Of a DNA stretch of 64,000 nt, positions 1 through 11,030 are shown one piece after another. The stretch lies in contig JAPXFQ010002804.1 in assembly GCA_028564705.1 (NCBI GenBank), forward strand, positions 992,001-1,056,000, read 5' to 3'. How positions within the stretch are numbered: the stretch's first letter is position 1; each line of letters starts with the position of its first letter. The position numbers were made by a program, and so were the translations under genes. Under the pieces are notes generated by a model. It had not been told where the DNA came from, did not search any database, and saw nothing but the letters and a program-made list of their open reading frames with translations. The stretch comes from Apricaphanius iberus (taxonomy: Eukaryota > Chordata > Actinopteri > Cyprinodontiformes > Aphaniidae).

Positions 1-1414
1 GAAATGCTTTCCCAATATCTACCTTAAAACTCTCCACCTTAGAATGAAGACAAAAAAACACAACCGTAATCATATTGAGGGTAACATATAATACAGAATT
101 TCGCAATGTGAAGACAGGGATAAACAAGTGTTAATCTGTTCATTACAAAACAAACATAAAAACTTTGTTTCATTTGTTCAGATATTCAACATTAACAGGT
201 TTAAATATCTTTCTAATGTTTTTCTTAAAGGATAAGTGACTTTGTATATTTCATAAATTTTAAATATTCAATTCAATACAATTTTTTAAGTAAAAAATGT
301 GTGTTTCCGCCGAGTCTTGGCTCTGAATTGGAACAACATACTTGAGACTGAACTTCGACCTGCCCCTCAAAGACTTGGGACATGACTTGGAAAAAATGAC
401 TGCTGGACGAAATATAATTATTGAGCAAAATCAACCTGTGTGTAATTTAACCTCATAATAAATCCAGGAAGAAGTTAGGTTATAAAGGAATGTCTTAAGC
501 TGTAAGTACCTGTGTTAAAAGTACAAGTGTTGGATTGGCATTCCACTTATAACTTATTAACTTATTCCACAATAAAACTTTTCATAAATATACTGCAGAT
601 TTAATAACAAATGCAGGCTTTAGAGGTTTTGGTGTTTTTTCATGGAAAATTTGGACTGGAATTCCACTACAGAATGATACTAAAAATCAACAGCAATATG
701 TATTTAGATCTAGGTTTCTTGTCATTTGGTTGGAAACTCTGTGCTTTTAAACAGGATCTTTCAAAAATGTAAACACCCTATAAAACAAAATGCAATAAGT
801 TTTTGTCTTTACAAATACATCTCAGTGAATAATAACCAGTTATAGGTGATTGCTTTTAAACTTGCAGTCTAACTTGACAAGATTCTACCAACTCTGTATT
901 GAAACGCTGTTAGTGTTGGTGATGTTTTTAACATGAAGCGGGCCCCTAAGTCATATTCTGCTTGAGGCTCCAGACAATTTGGGCCAGCCCTGTGTGGCCT
1001 CACAGTTCTAAAAGGTACCTTAAGTGATCTGTAAGGGACATGAACAACACACAACCTGTCCAAAAATGTCCACATTTCAATCTTAGACCACGGTGGCGTT
1101 TTGAGTCTTTCTATTTTCCTTAATGCTCCAAATACGCTCAGTTGCTGTTGTGAGTTTTTCCAATAGCTTTATAAATAATCTGATTCTTGTAATGCCGTTG
1201 CTCTTGTGACGCAACCAATTACTCCACACCCTATCCAATTAGTGACCGGCTGTCTTCTGACATCACGTTTTCAGGCCAAATTGGCCTGCCTTGAACCGCA
1301 ACAAAGTAAGTACTAAGAAGCTGGTACCATTTAAACATTAGTACTGAAAAGAGGACTTCTACTAGTTTTTTTCCTACATCATCCTCATTGTTGTTCCTCT
1401 CAAAATGGTTTATA
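1..1414. other. AT-rich intergenic sequence, no gene seen
   Basis: I see no gene-like structure here. Short ORFs on either strand lack recognisable domains. Around 300-375 there is a patch rich in GAGTC and AAGTC-like words that resembles the degenerate repeat at 3600-3785. Confidence 0.5.
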
Positions 1415-1510
1415 TCAAAGGATATTTATGTGTAAAAAGTGCCCAGTCAAAGTCCAGACCTAAATCCGACTGAGAATCTTTGGTAGTTGAAGCCAGTCTT
1501 GTAGTCAAGT
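1415..1510 (+). pseudogene. Tc1-like transposase fragment
   Basis: The bases at 1451-1483 translate to SPDLNPTENLW, the conserved block around the last catalytic acidic residue of Tc1/mariner transposases. The upstream words (ATTTATGTG, then CCCAGTCAAAGTCC) also match the usual fish Tc1 context. Homology fades after about 1510 and no terminal repeat is nearby, so this is a short, old relic. It is followed by GTCCAAGTC-type repeats to about 1620. Confidence 0.75.
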
Positions 1511-1899
1511 CGCCATCTCTCAAGCCCAAAGCACATTTAATTCTTTAGTGTTTGAGTCCAAGTCCCAAAACTAATCTTCCAGTCCAAGTCAAGTCATTAT
1601 CACCTGAGATAAGCCAAAAAAATAGAGCAGGGTGTAGATTTTAAGACTCATGGTAGGTATACATGGTTTAGTTTATTTTCACAGAAAGTTGTACTCATTG
1701 CCCCTTTACGCTATCATCAAGCTAACACAGTAGCATGTGCAAAACAACAAAATATGCTTAAATAAATTTGAAAACAATAAAAAATAATCAATGTTACCCA
1801 TACACTTACAAAGGCTTTGGGAAATTGTCAATGAATTTGACCAGTAATCTGATTTAATATAACAAGCTAACATTATCATCGGCTACATGCCAATTTGGA

Positions 1900-2240
1900 C
1901 AATAGTACCGTAATTTCCAGACTACAAACTGCATGCTCTGAACCCTGCGGCCTATACAATATTGTGGCTTATTTATGTATCTTTACAGCTAATGGCCACT
2001 AGAAGACCTCCTTGAGCCATGGATTGTACCGGTTATGTCCTTCACCTTTAAAGTATTTTGCGCCTTTAAGAGGTGGTCTGGAGAGCGGAAAAGAGTAAGT
2101 GAGAGGGAGAGACAGTTTGTACGAACAATGAAAGCAAATGTGGAACAGACAGACATTACGAGAGGGTTTGCTAAAACTTTTCATACACAAACCCTCATTA
2201 TGGAGAACGAAAGCATATCATGCCACTTTTAAGTTCAAGG
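1900..2240. repeat. Probable MITE fragment (ACCGTAATTT family)
   Basis: The stretch starts with ACCGTAATTTCCAGACTA and continues through CCCTGCGGCCTATACAAT and ATGGCCACTAGAAGACC. I recognise these words as part of a non-autonomous DNA repeat common in fish genomes. I did not find the matching inverted end, so boundaries are approximate and the family is not assigned. Short overlapping ORFs here have no recognisable product. Confidence 0.4.
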
Positions 2241-2789
2241 CAATCGATCTGGTAGGGAGTCGATCTTTAAAAAAGGAAGTAGAGCTGCTTCATGGCCTGT
2301 CCAGACATTTTTTTTCCCCATTTTTCCCTCTGGTAAAAACATTGCTGAAACTAAATGTGTTCTAACGCATTGAGGTACAACATCAGACAATCAGGCGGTG
2401 TGCACCTGGGGTTGCCTATCGGATTCTACGGTTGGCACGTGCCACCCCAGGACACCCCCTTGACACGCCGCTGTTCATGTACTCTTGGCAGCATTGAATC
2501 AATGGTGAGACGCTGGCGACACTAGGTTGAAGAACTGTCTCAGTTCAATAAGATGAGAAATGCTTTCGGAGGTAATAAAAGCAGAAGGCTCGAATTTAAA
2601 CTCTTTCTTGAAGATTGGCTGAACACACAGAGAGAGGACGGCCGAGTTTTTTTTTTTTTTCTTAACCGTGTTGGAATGTTAATAAAATGGAAGCTTTCCC
2701 AAACACCAGTCACTTTCCCGACAATCCCCTCTGCACAGACCCTTACATATGGTAATTAAACGTTAAAACACCTGCGGCTTATTGTTTTT

Positions 2790-2975
2790 CCTTCCCACTG
2801 TCGCTACATGCTTGCTCAGTATGAGGGATTGCTGAGAGTTCCACGACGCAATCTTCCGTGGTTCTGTAATTTCTACACTAAACATTGTATTGTAATAACT
2901 CTTTTTGTAAAGTGCCTTGAGATGACATCTGTTGTGAAATGGCGCTATATAAATAAACTGAATTGAATTGAATTG
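2790..2975 (+). repeat. L2-type LINE 3' end with (GAATT)n tail
   Basis: The block runs from TTTTTCCTTCCCACTGTCGC through GTGCCTTGAGATGACATC and GGCGCTATATAAATAAA, and ends in a short tandem of AATTG at about 2959-2975. This is the familiar 3' UTR and tail of L2-clade LINEs in fish. The coding part is missing, as expected for a 5'-truncated insertion. A related fragment lies at 5050-5280. Confidence 0.75.
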
Positions 2976-3047
2976 TCAGGTGTGCCTTGTAGTTGTGTTT
3001 TTTCCCCCTAAAATTGGCTGATGCTGCTTTTAATTGGGTACACCTTA

Positions 3048-3594
3048 GGCCCTGTCCACACGTAGCCGGGTATCTCACAAAACGGATATATTTTTCTACG
3101 GTTTGGCCTGTTATCCACACGTAGCCAGAGGTTTCCGGCACCAAAAACGAAGCTTTTTAAAAACTCCGGCCAAAGTGGAGATTTGCGTTTTCTCCGTTTT
3201 CAGTATCTGCGTGTGGATGGTGAAAACGGAGTTTTAAGAGCCGCAACGTCACTATCCGCTACAAAAATGCTCCAACACCACATGTGCGACCTGTGTTTAC
3301 TCTCGAAAACAGCATTTATTTCCTCAGAGCTGTGTTGGTATCATCCATTGTTAAAGCGCGTCTTGTTTGTTTGCTTTTATAAGCTGTATTTCTGCTGCGT
3401 GCTGATGAGAGGATATAAAGTTTCTCTTGGCAGATAGGTCTGGGGAGAACTACTGCGCCCTACAGGTTTGCCACGTCCATGGATGTGCTGAAAAACGCAT
3501 TTATCCGGTTACTTGTGGGTGGAGATTTTTTTTTCAAGGAGCAGAGGAAAATCTTCGTTTAAAAAAAAAAACCCGGCTACGTGTGGACATGGCC
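3048..3594. mobile_element. PIF/Harbinger-type MITE, 547 bp, TTA duplication
   Basis: The ends are inverted repeats of 24 bp with one mismatch (3048-3071 and 3571-3594), both containing TGTCCACACGTAGCCGGGT on the inward-reading strand. The element is flanked on each side by TTA (3045-3047 and 3595-3597), the 3-bp target duplication typical of PIF/Harbinger elements. A further partial copy of the terminal word (TCCACACGTAGCC) lies at about 3113-3126. No transposase is encoded, so it would have depended on a helper. The superfamily rests on duplication length and terminal GGCC alone. Confidence 0.85.
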
Positions 3595-3599
3595 TTATA

Positions 3600-3785
3600 G
3601 TCCAGAAATGACGGTACTTTATCATGTCGGAGTCCAAGTCCGAGTTCAAGACCTAACATTGCCAATCCGAGTCCAAGTCATCTGTATGCTGCTTGAATCG
3701 GGTCACAAGTTCCTTAAACTTGACTCGAGTCAGGACCTGAGTCTGAGTTCGAGTCCAGGACCCGAGTCCTCTCCAACCCTGATTG
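3600..3785. repeat. Degenerate GAGTCC/AAGTC-rich repeat
   Basis: Variants of GAGTCCAAGTC, CGAGTTCAAG and ACTCGAGTCAGGAC recur in both orientations across this stretch. It starts right after the 3' duplication of the MITE at 3048-3594. Similar words occur near 300-375 and 1490-1600, so this is probably the eroded remainder of a dispersed fish repeat. Confidence 0.45.
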
Positions 3786-3789
3786 TAAC

Positions 3790-5049
3790 AAGTTTACAAA
3801 TTTCTTTCCCCACCTTTTTATTTTGGTCTACAACATAAAATCAAAAATAAAATACATTGAGGTTTAAGGATGTAAAATGTGAAAATATTCAGTGTCTTTA
3901 GTTTTGTAAGGCACGGCAACGGATTAACAGATAAACAACTTTCCAAGAACCTGCTTGCTTAGAAAACTTAACTGGGTGTCTTTTTCTAGAGATTTTGATA
4001 TACACTTTATTTGATAAAAGCCGGCGCCACATATGCTGTTCTCAATGAGACTGACACAGCTCTAGCAACAGGCTCAGGGACCTCAGAGATAATTAATTAA
4101 TTTTTTTTATTATTTTATTATTTTTATTTTATTAATTTTGGTCAAAGGGAAGGTAGTTAAGCATGGTTGAAAAGCAAGGGCAAAAAGCTCAAGTTACTCA
4201 CTCTGCCTCGTTTTAACCTGCCATAAAGGTCTACTTTAAGAGGAAATTAAAAAAAAGGGAGGAGGCGGTGAAAACAATGCATTTTAAAGGCAGCTCTCCC
4301 CCCAGTGAGCCTTTATCTGTCACTCAGAGGTAGCAACGTAAACACATATTATGGTGGTGGTGTGGGGGGTAGGCGAGGGGGGCATAGAGGGGTTTCCATA
4401 GCCACAATATAAAATGTGTGTGTGTGTATGTGTGAGAGAGGGGAAAAAGATCCTTTCATTTTTTTATTTTTGTTTATGTGCTGGCGTGAAAAAAAAATTC
4501 ATGTTATGCAGATAGCTCTCGCTATCTGGTGCTGGTTCCACTGCGAACGAAAGAAATAAAAGAGGGAAAGAAAACAAGATAGAAAGAGTGCCTACAGTAG
4601 ACTGAGGGGGGGGGGGGGGAAACACACTTGCACACAAACACACAAGCACAGAGGCTGGTTATGCAGAAACACCGATTTAATGTAAGGCTTGGCTCTCTGG
4701 TTATGAGCATGGGGAGAGAGGAAAAAGCTGGTCTGGACTAAAGAGAAACACACGACGGGAGGTGGAAGCAGAGAAAACTCAGAGTAACTTTAGAGTAAAC
4801 GGTGCTGCGATCTACTGGATTAACGAATAAAGCCCCTTTGGGAAATCAGGTCTCTAAACAGTTAATTGGCAACCCAGCTGCCCACCCACCACAATTGATT
4901 TTAATGGATGGAGCTAAATTACAAATGGCAGCACTGAAAAGATTCTACACGTTCATGGTCTCAGTTTTAGATAAATAAATCCCGTTTTATTGGTAGACAC
5001 TACCAACAGCATCTGTGTGGCCTGTAGGTATCCTGGTTAACATAGGTTG
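3790..5049. other. Intergenic with several simple repeats
   Basis: No gene is apparent. There is an A/T-only patch at about 4090-4140, a G/GT-rich patch at 4350-4445 and a run of G at about 4609-4619. The ORFs opposite the G run are low-complexity products. The stretch at 4255-4340 looks more complex but is too short to judge. Confidence 0.5.
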
Positions 5050-5280
5050 TTTCTTTCCACTGTAACCCTGTGCTTGCTCAGGATGATTGGTTTCATCAAA
5101 AAGGGTAGCTTCAGGGCAATTTACTTGCTCAGATAGACACCCTTTTAAAACTGGTGTGTACAGGTTGGAATTGGATTTTAACTGCCCTGCCTCTGAAGTT
5201 TTGGAACTATGGTTCAGAGAGGTTATTCTGAATACTGGTAGTTACAACGGTCCAATATCAGTCCAGTTTTATTAAACCAA
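5050..5280 (+). repeat. L2-type LINE 3' UTR fragment
   Basis: The text GTTTCTTTCCACTGTAACC followed by TGCTTGCTCAGGATGA matches the start of the L2-type 3' UTR seen at 2790. The following sequence (GGAATTGGATTTTAACTG) is also compatible with that UTR. No tail is present, so this is an internal remnant. Confidence 0.5.
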
Positions 5281-5499
5281 AGGAGGTGAAGTGGATTGGA
5301 ACTCAACAGAGTTGTTACATATAAATTTTTGTCTTGACAGCAGCATCTTCGCAGAAAGACAACATGATTATAAAAGAAAGTGAATCGGAGTGATTTAAAT
5401 AATAGTCCGTTTAAATTCTGAGGCTATGTGGAATTTGTGTTGGGAGCAAAAGTGGATGTTAGATCGGATGTGGTAAAAAATGTCCACATAAGGTTGGGT

Positions 5500-6020
5500 G
5501 GGGGACAAACCCGTCAATCATAAATAGTGCTGAGGACATGTCCCAACGGTTAAAATGACACCTCTGCTGGTATTGGAAAGCACTTTTTGGTTTTGCACCA
5601 TCACAAACTGGCTCTTTCTTCTGAGCCAGCTCTGAGTTGGTGCCCAAAAAGAACCAGTTTAAAGCGGAATTCCGTTTTTTTTTCAACCTGTACATTAGTC
5701 TGAGCCGTTCATCAGTATTTATATTCAGTTCCTCCATCAGTGGTAAGGACAGGACAAATTCGGTTTAATATGCGCAAAAACGCAGTAATTTTACCGTGTT
5801 TATATTTCCCTTACAATGGCCTCCAAAGTGCTTCTTGATTCTCTTCCGGGCCGATTCGGACCTACACCTTTACGCTGCAACAGGGCTGTGAAAGGAAAAT
5901 TCTTTGTTTTTTTTTAAGGCCAGAGTTTGTGATGGTGAAAACCACAAAGAACTGGAACCAAGCATGCTGTGGCACCGGATTAGAACCGGAACTGGTTTGA
6001 TGGAAAACGGGTTACTGGCT
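5500..6020. repeat. Imperfect fold-back element
   Basis: The 22 bases at 5588-5609 (TGGTTTTGCACCATCACAAA and on) have an inverted partner at 5924-5944 that differs by one missing base. Looser inverted similarity continues outward on both sides for roughly 40 bases. The centre (5610-5920) contains GAACCAG and CGGTTC-type words. This is the layout of an eroded MITE. I could not define the outer ends or a target duplication. Confidence 0.5.
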
Positions 6021-6324
6021 GCTGTTGTCCCCATCCTCCTGAGAAATGGAAAATCAATAGGTGATGAACAAACTAAAAAAGAAATAGTGTGGTGTATGCT
6101 TATTGAATGAGTTTAGGTACCTTGTGGTCACCCATTCACTTCACCTTCTCCCTTTGAGGTCTTTACTTTGTCAGTCTAAAAACCATGAAAGCTAAAAAGT
6201 ATGAGCCTTGTTTGCCAGAATGTGCGCGATGTGTAAAGGAGATGCGATTCGTGCTGAGCAACATTAAAGCCCTCTCCAAGCCTCTCTGATTCTGTTTCGT
6301 CTGTCATCTCTGCTGGAGACCAGG

Positions 6325-6600
6325 TAGGAACCCTTAACTGTGGCTTCTCACCCGCCGCTTAATCTTGCCCACAATCACATTCAGTGACAGGCGCACAAAG
6401 CCATCCGGCGAGCCCAACAAGTCTCCGCTATTATGTAACCACCGACAGCTGGGCCTTTCAAAAGGAGGGGTGAAACCCCCCATCCGTGTGGCAGCACTTT
6501 GTGTCAACCAGATGTGACAGTCGAGAAAAAGACCTGGGTAGAGGAAGGGAATTATCAGGCCAGGCGGGGGCCCCCAGCTCCAATAAAACATGTGCTAAGT
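6325..6600. promoter_or_regulatory. Candidate conserved noncoding element
   Basis: This stretch lacks the repeats and AT runs that surround it and has balanced, complex sequence. It contains CCTTTCAAAAGG (TCF/LEF-like core), CAGATGTGACAG (an E-box next to a TALE-type TGACAG) and TTATGTAA. No long ORF with a domain is present. Conservation cannot be tested from one sequence, so the call rests on texture and motif density only. Confidence 0.25.
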
Positions 6601-6989
6601 GACGGAGTTCAGATCAAAACCACAGCATGGACTTGCCTCTAACATTTCCTTTTGATCCTTCATCAAATGTCCTGCAAATTGTGCTATCTTGGTGGCAATC
6701 AATAGACGCAGAGAAAATACACAGAAGAAGTTCCGTATACTTATATATGTGTTGTGCTTTGATGATTTATTGTAGAGGTATTACAGATGGCCTGATTTGG
6801 AAAACGATTGGAACGTTCCCTGTTAGCTGAAATGCTAAAAGCTTTTATTTGAGCAAAAATATTCTTGGTTGCATTCATATCAGATTCACCTTAAGGGAAG
6901 TTCTAGAAAATGTGAAGAAAAAAAAACTCCACCCCCCCCAAAACAACAAACCAAAGATAAAGGGTGGGAACAAACGCACATGTGTTGGT

Positions 6990-7340
6990 TTAAAGCCTAA
7001 AGGGGGTTATGTCTCCTGATTGTTTTCCCTAATATGTCATTCCTTTGAAACGTTGGCACATGACACTGAACACAGAGGCACCCGAATGTTTGATTAAACT
7101 GTGCATCATCTCCCTTTAGGCCCCATAGTGAAGCTTTGATGCTGTAAACGCACAGCGGAGCCAATGGAGCCCAGACTAGCAAGGGGGGAATAATCGACAG
7201 ACGGTGTGTTTCTTTTGCCACCCTTACTGAATAGCTCCCTGTAGTCCAGAGAAAGAGTTGCCATCAGCGACTACATTCCAGAGGATGATGAGGGCCATTG
7301 AATGGGCTCTGCCCAGGTTAACTTGGATGTTCAGTCAGTC
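6990..7340. promoter_or_regulatory. Candidate conserved noncoding element
   Basis: This is another block of non-repetitive, compositionally even sequence between AT-rich or repeated stretches. It includes CCTTTGAA, TGTTTGATTAAAC and GAATGTTTG, which resemble homeodomain, forkhead or TCF sites. No coding signature was found. It could equally be single-copy sequence without function. Confidence 0.2.
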
Positions 7341-7654
7341 AGGCCTTCTGTTCTTGACACCCAAACAGTAGTGGAACTGTTTTAGTATGTGTTATTACGC
7401 AGTTGTCTAGCTAGCCTTTTCGCCAATTTGTATTTCCATTTAAGATCCACTATGTTTGCTTTTCATCCCTTCCAAATGTTAATTTTTTCCAGTAAAAAAA
7501 TATTTTTAACCAATTTAGGGTATTTAGGCTATTGGTTCTCAATTTATCTTATTAATACATATTCTCATGATCTCAGATCTCAAGTAAAATTGGATGTAAT
7601 TGCATATATGTTACAAGTATGTTACTTCTTCTTTTTTTTTTTTAGATTATACAA

Positions 7655-7955
7655 TGTATGCAACTTTTTGGGCTAGTCGAGGTTTGGTTGATAAAGGACC
7701 CAGATGCGGAGTGGCATTTAGGACTCTTGTGGCCCAAATTTATAATAAGTCCAAGGGAAAGATATAAGCGGACAAGAGCCCTGGAAAAACGAGACTTACT
7801 CGGGGAACGGCGACGATCCAACAAGAACAGAGAGACACAGGAAGGTATATATACTCTGGAAAAGGGTATTCAGGTAATTGAAGAACAGCTGGGAGCAGGG
7901 GAGGAAAAACACAGGGAACAGCTGACTTCAATAGGAACATTGAAAAATATTTATA
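7655..7955. repeat. Dispersed repeat (GGACCCAGATGC... ACAGAGAGACACAGGA family)
   Basis: The ordered words GGACCCAGATGCGGA, CAAGAACAGAGAGACACAGG, TATATATACTC and GGGAGCAGGGGAGG mark a repeat I recognise as common in fish genomes. Related text occurs at 36760-37330, 52015-52110 and 54600-54990. A 125-codon ORF crosses it (7658-8035) but has no domain and is probably accidental. I cannot assign a class. Confidence 0.45.
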
Positions 7956-8142
7956 AAAAATATCTTAGAGTGTATATGGTGGTTCCAGATAAATTCATTA
8001 CAACTATTTGCTTTTTTAATCCCTTCCTTATTTAATTTTGTAGTGGAAAACAACTTTTATTTCAATCAGTATTATTCTTTTTTCACGTGTGTATCTCTGT
8101 CAGTTTGGTGCTTTTGTCCCTACTGGAGCACAAACAGAACAC

Positions 8143-8666
8143 CAAAGTGGTCCCTCACTATAACACGGTTCACCCTTCACAGCCTCGCTGTTTTGCTGAG
8201 TTTTTTATAGTACAATTTTACATGCTTTCTTTACAGGGTATAACGCACATTGTGTTCTGTGACTTGATTCATTGGAGGCAATGGTCAATCTCTTCCGTGT
8301 CGTGTCTTCTGCGCTTGCCAAATTTATCACATCTTCTCGTCCAGAAGACAAAAACACCAACTACTTTGTTCGTCACGCGGAAAAAACACCTCCTCCGAGA
8401 CCTTCAGTGGAAAAAGACGCACCCGAGGGAGCCACGGACAAAGAAACCACGGCATATTAATACTTTTATGTTGTAAAATCTATGAAGGTTTGAACTTTGG
8501 GAGTATTTCAACTGCTTAGCAAATGTGAATGTATCTCTGAGAAAAGTGTATCAAATGTCTGGCGAGAGGTTTTACAGCCATAAAGCATAAATATTTGTAA
8601 AACATAAAGATGACTACTTCACGGATTTACAGACTGTAAACCCCGCAATAAATGAGGGACCATTTT
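8143..8666. mobile_element. Tigger/pogo-like non-autonomous element
   Basis: The left end reads GTGGTCCCTCACTATAACAC and the right end is its approximate inverted copy (CAATAAATGAGGGACCAT). In fish this TIR family belongs to pogo/Tigger-like members of Tc1/mariner. The insertion TA is not clearly preserved. Within it a 62-codon ORF (8272-8460) has no recognised domain and is not called as a gene. Confidence 0.55.
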
Positions 8667-8791
8667 ATCGTATTCTATTCCATTCTGTGTAAAAATGTAC
8701 ATAAAACATTGCTTATATTTTTTATGTATAGTTATGTTTAAAAAATATATATATATTATACATATAAAAATGCCAAAATATATCCCTGTAG

Positions 8792-8897
8792 CCATCCATT
8801 ACCTGCATAACTTCTACAGAGTCGTGGGCAGGATAGTGCCTAGAAGTCTATTGGAGGAGAGGCAGGTTATACCTTAGAGATGTCGTGAGTCCATCAA
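8792..8897 (-). repeat. SINE 3' portion, minus orientation
   Basis: Read on the minus strand this matches the 3' half of the SINE at 54164-54515: a GATGGACT...CGAC segment, a TAGGCACTATCCTGCCC-like segment and an ATGGATGG end. It is more diverged and lacks the tRNA-like head, so it is a truncated copy. Confidence 0.55.
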
Positions 8898-9780
8898 AAA
8901 GGAATTTCACTGTAAATTTTTTTTATATAAATCCATTTAATTTTAATCTGGGTTCCAGGGTCTGTTGAAAGTATGATCTCTGATCAAATCAAAAATAACT
9001 CTTTGCACAATATTTTATTCTGGATGATCAAAGTGGCTGCAGAAGATCTCTGTTTCTAATTTAGGCTAATAACTGAGAGGAAAGGGTAAACAATTTGAAA
9101 GTGAACACAAGCTTGAGGAGAGTCCTAAAACTGCTTCAGCCACGCTAAGGGTGTTGTTTTAAATGTTTGTGTAGTTTATGGTCATCGCCACCTTCTGGGA
9201 TGGCATACATAATACAATGGTTTGGACCAGAAATAATATTAGTTTAAAACATATTTTTAGCAATGCAGCTGGGGTTGAAAGATAGCATGAATGTAAACAC
9301 ATGGTCTTTTGCAATTCCATTCAGCAAAACTTGTTACTAAAGTCATTGATTGATTGTTCTGGGCCAATTTATTAACTCTAACATGTTTACCATTTCTGAC
9401 TTGAAAACTGCAGGCTTCAAAGCCACTTCCACCTTATATTGCACATTTCATGGACAATTTTCATGGGCACCAATCGAAAACAGGTTTTGACTTGAAGGTT
9501 TCCCAGCCACCGGTATAGCCTAAGCAGTTTCTTTCCCTGTGTAACGTCTCATTGTCGAGCCACAGACTGTCAAGCCTACGTAGAGGTCATAGTACATCAA
9601 CTGTTCCTCTCATCCACAGGCAGCTCATTAGTAAACAGAAGTTAAAAAAGGGCAAATGTGAAGCTAAATGAGACGTTTTAGCGCCATGCTCTTTTAGAAC
9701 ATAACTGTAAGACAACATACATTACGGATATACTCAATTTCTTTGTTTACATACTTTTAAAATGTGCTTTAGCTTCAGAT
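8898..9780. other. Intergenic, nothing recognised
   Basis: AT-rich sequence without a gene-like ORF, RNA gene or clear repeat on either strand. Confidence 0.5.
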
Positions 9781-9784
9781 TAGA

Positions 9785-10330
9785 ATCGACTCCAGCCCGG
9801 GTTTTCCGCGCAGCCCGGGCCTCAATTTACTGTGTGCTTTCAGCTCCGCAGCACTTACTGGCAACCTTCAGGATCCTTCCGCGGCTCACTTGTGTGTGAG
9901 TGTATGTGACTGTTGTTTTACAGCACGAAGCAACAAAGTTTTCCACACAGTGCCAAAAACAGCTAAAAAACCCTACCATAATTATTTTTTAAGTTCTGTT
10001 AACGACATTGTGAAGATTATAATTTTAAAAATTCCCATGTCAGACTCGGGGAAGTTGACGCACTATTTCGTCCCAGCTGTCCTGTCTTTGCAACGCATAC
10101 AATACATTCCTGGGTTGTTCCGCGGTGTGACGAGGCTCTGCCTGCCTGCTGCTGTTCCTGTAAACTCCCGCCTTGACTCAACGAGCGAGAGAGACATAGA
10201 CACAGCCGGGGAACAGAGAGGGAAAAAAAGCCCTATAAAACAAGCAGGCCTGCAGCACCCACATTATTCTGTTACAGAGCGCATATCAGACTGACTGACT
10301 GAAGAACACTGCTATAATATTAGAAAATAA
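9785..10330 (+). promoter_or_regulatory. GC-richer block with TATA-like box
   Basis: The block opens with two copies of GCCCGGG and is richer in CpG than its surroundings. At 10233-10240 the word CTATAAAA sits in a setting like a core promoter. An open frame (9890-10294) crosses it but has no recognised domain and its start is arbitrary. It could be a transposon promoter, an LTR-like remnant or an isolated alternative promoter. I cannot tell these apart. Confidence 0.2.
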
Positions 10331-10824
10331 CAGCTCCCACGCAACACAAGGGGACACAGTAATTGTATATATATTTTCAGTCAGATGCATTGGTAACAAA
10401 TTAAGTCATTTTCACTTTTTTAATGGATAGTAATGGAGTTAATTTAATGTACCTTTAAGATCCAAATTTTTTTTTTTTAATTGACTAGAATCTTTAAAAG
10501 TCAGGTTCTAGTTAATAAGCGTATCTTACCTTAAATAAGCTTTTTACTCTTGGCATACAGTAGACCGCAGATTTAAGGGCCCACATCTGTCTGTGAATTG
10601 CTAAAATCCACAAAAACTTAGGGACCAGTGTCTCCGCAAAGATAGTGGGGCCACAACAACTCAACAGCTAATAGCCACAACCAATTCTGCGATGCACTTT
10701 GATCAATAGTAAAAAAAATAACGTAAAGTAGAACAAATCTTCACACTACAAAATCAATTATTTTATAAATATAACTGAGGTAAACCTTTTTTGTACATGA
10801 AAACACAATTAAGTGATCACTCTC

Positions 10825-11030
10825 CAGTAGGGATGCAGTGATACCAATTTTTTCCCAAACCGATACGATACAGATACTTGGATCTGTGTACTTCCCGATA
10901 CAGAGTGCTAATGCTGATATTTCTACTACACAAAAATGAAATGAATTGAAATACAGATTTAATGTTCTTCTCTGCTTGTAACAACAAATGATGGTGAATT
11001 AGATAAAATTATAATAATAAATAATAAACT
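10825..11030 (+). repeat. GGGATGCA-type MITE, 5' part (copy 1)
   Basis: The sequence starts TAGGGATGCAGTGATACCA and continues with CGATACGATACAGATACTTG and later AACAAATGATGG, in the same order as the fuller copy at 59504-59870. It stops at about 11030, where the GC-rich retroposon copy A begins. The retroposon therefore appears to have landed in or next to this MITE. The 3' half was not found beyond 12800. Confidence 0.6.

Noticed and set aside
7658..8035. A 125-codon ORF with a helical, charged sequence
   Set aside because: It lies in a dispersed repeat and shows no family. Composition alone can explain the length.
8272..8460. A 62-codon ORF with an SSRPEDKNTNYFV segment
   Set aside because: It is inside the Tigger-like element. 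It has no support from a known protein or from codon use.
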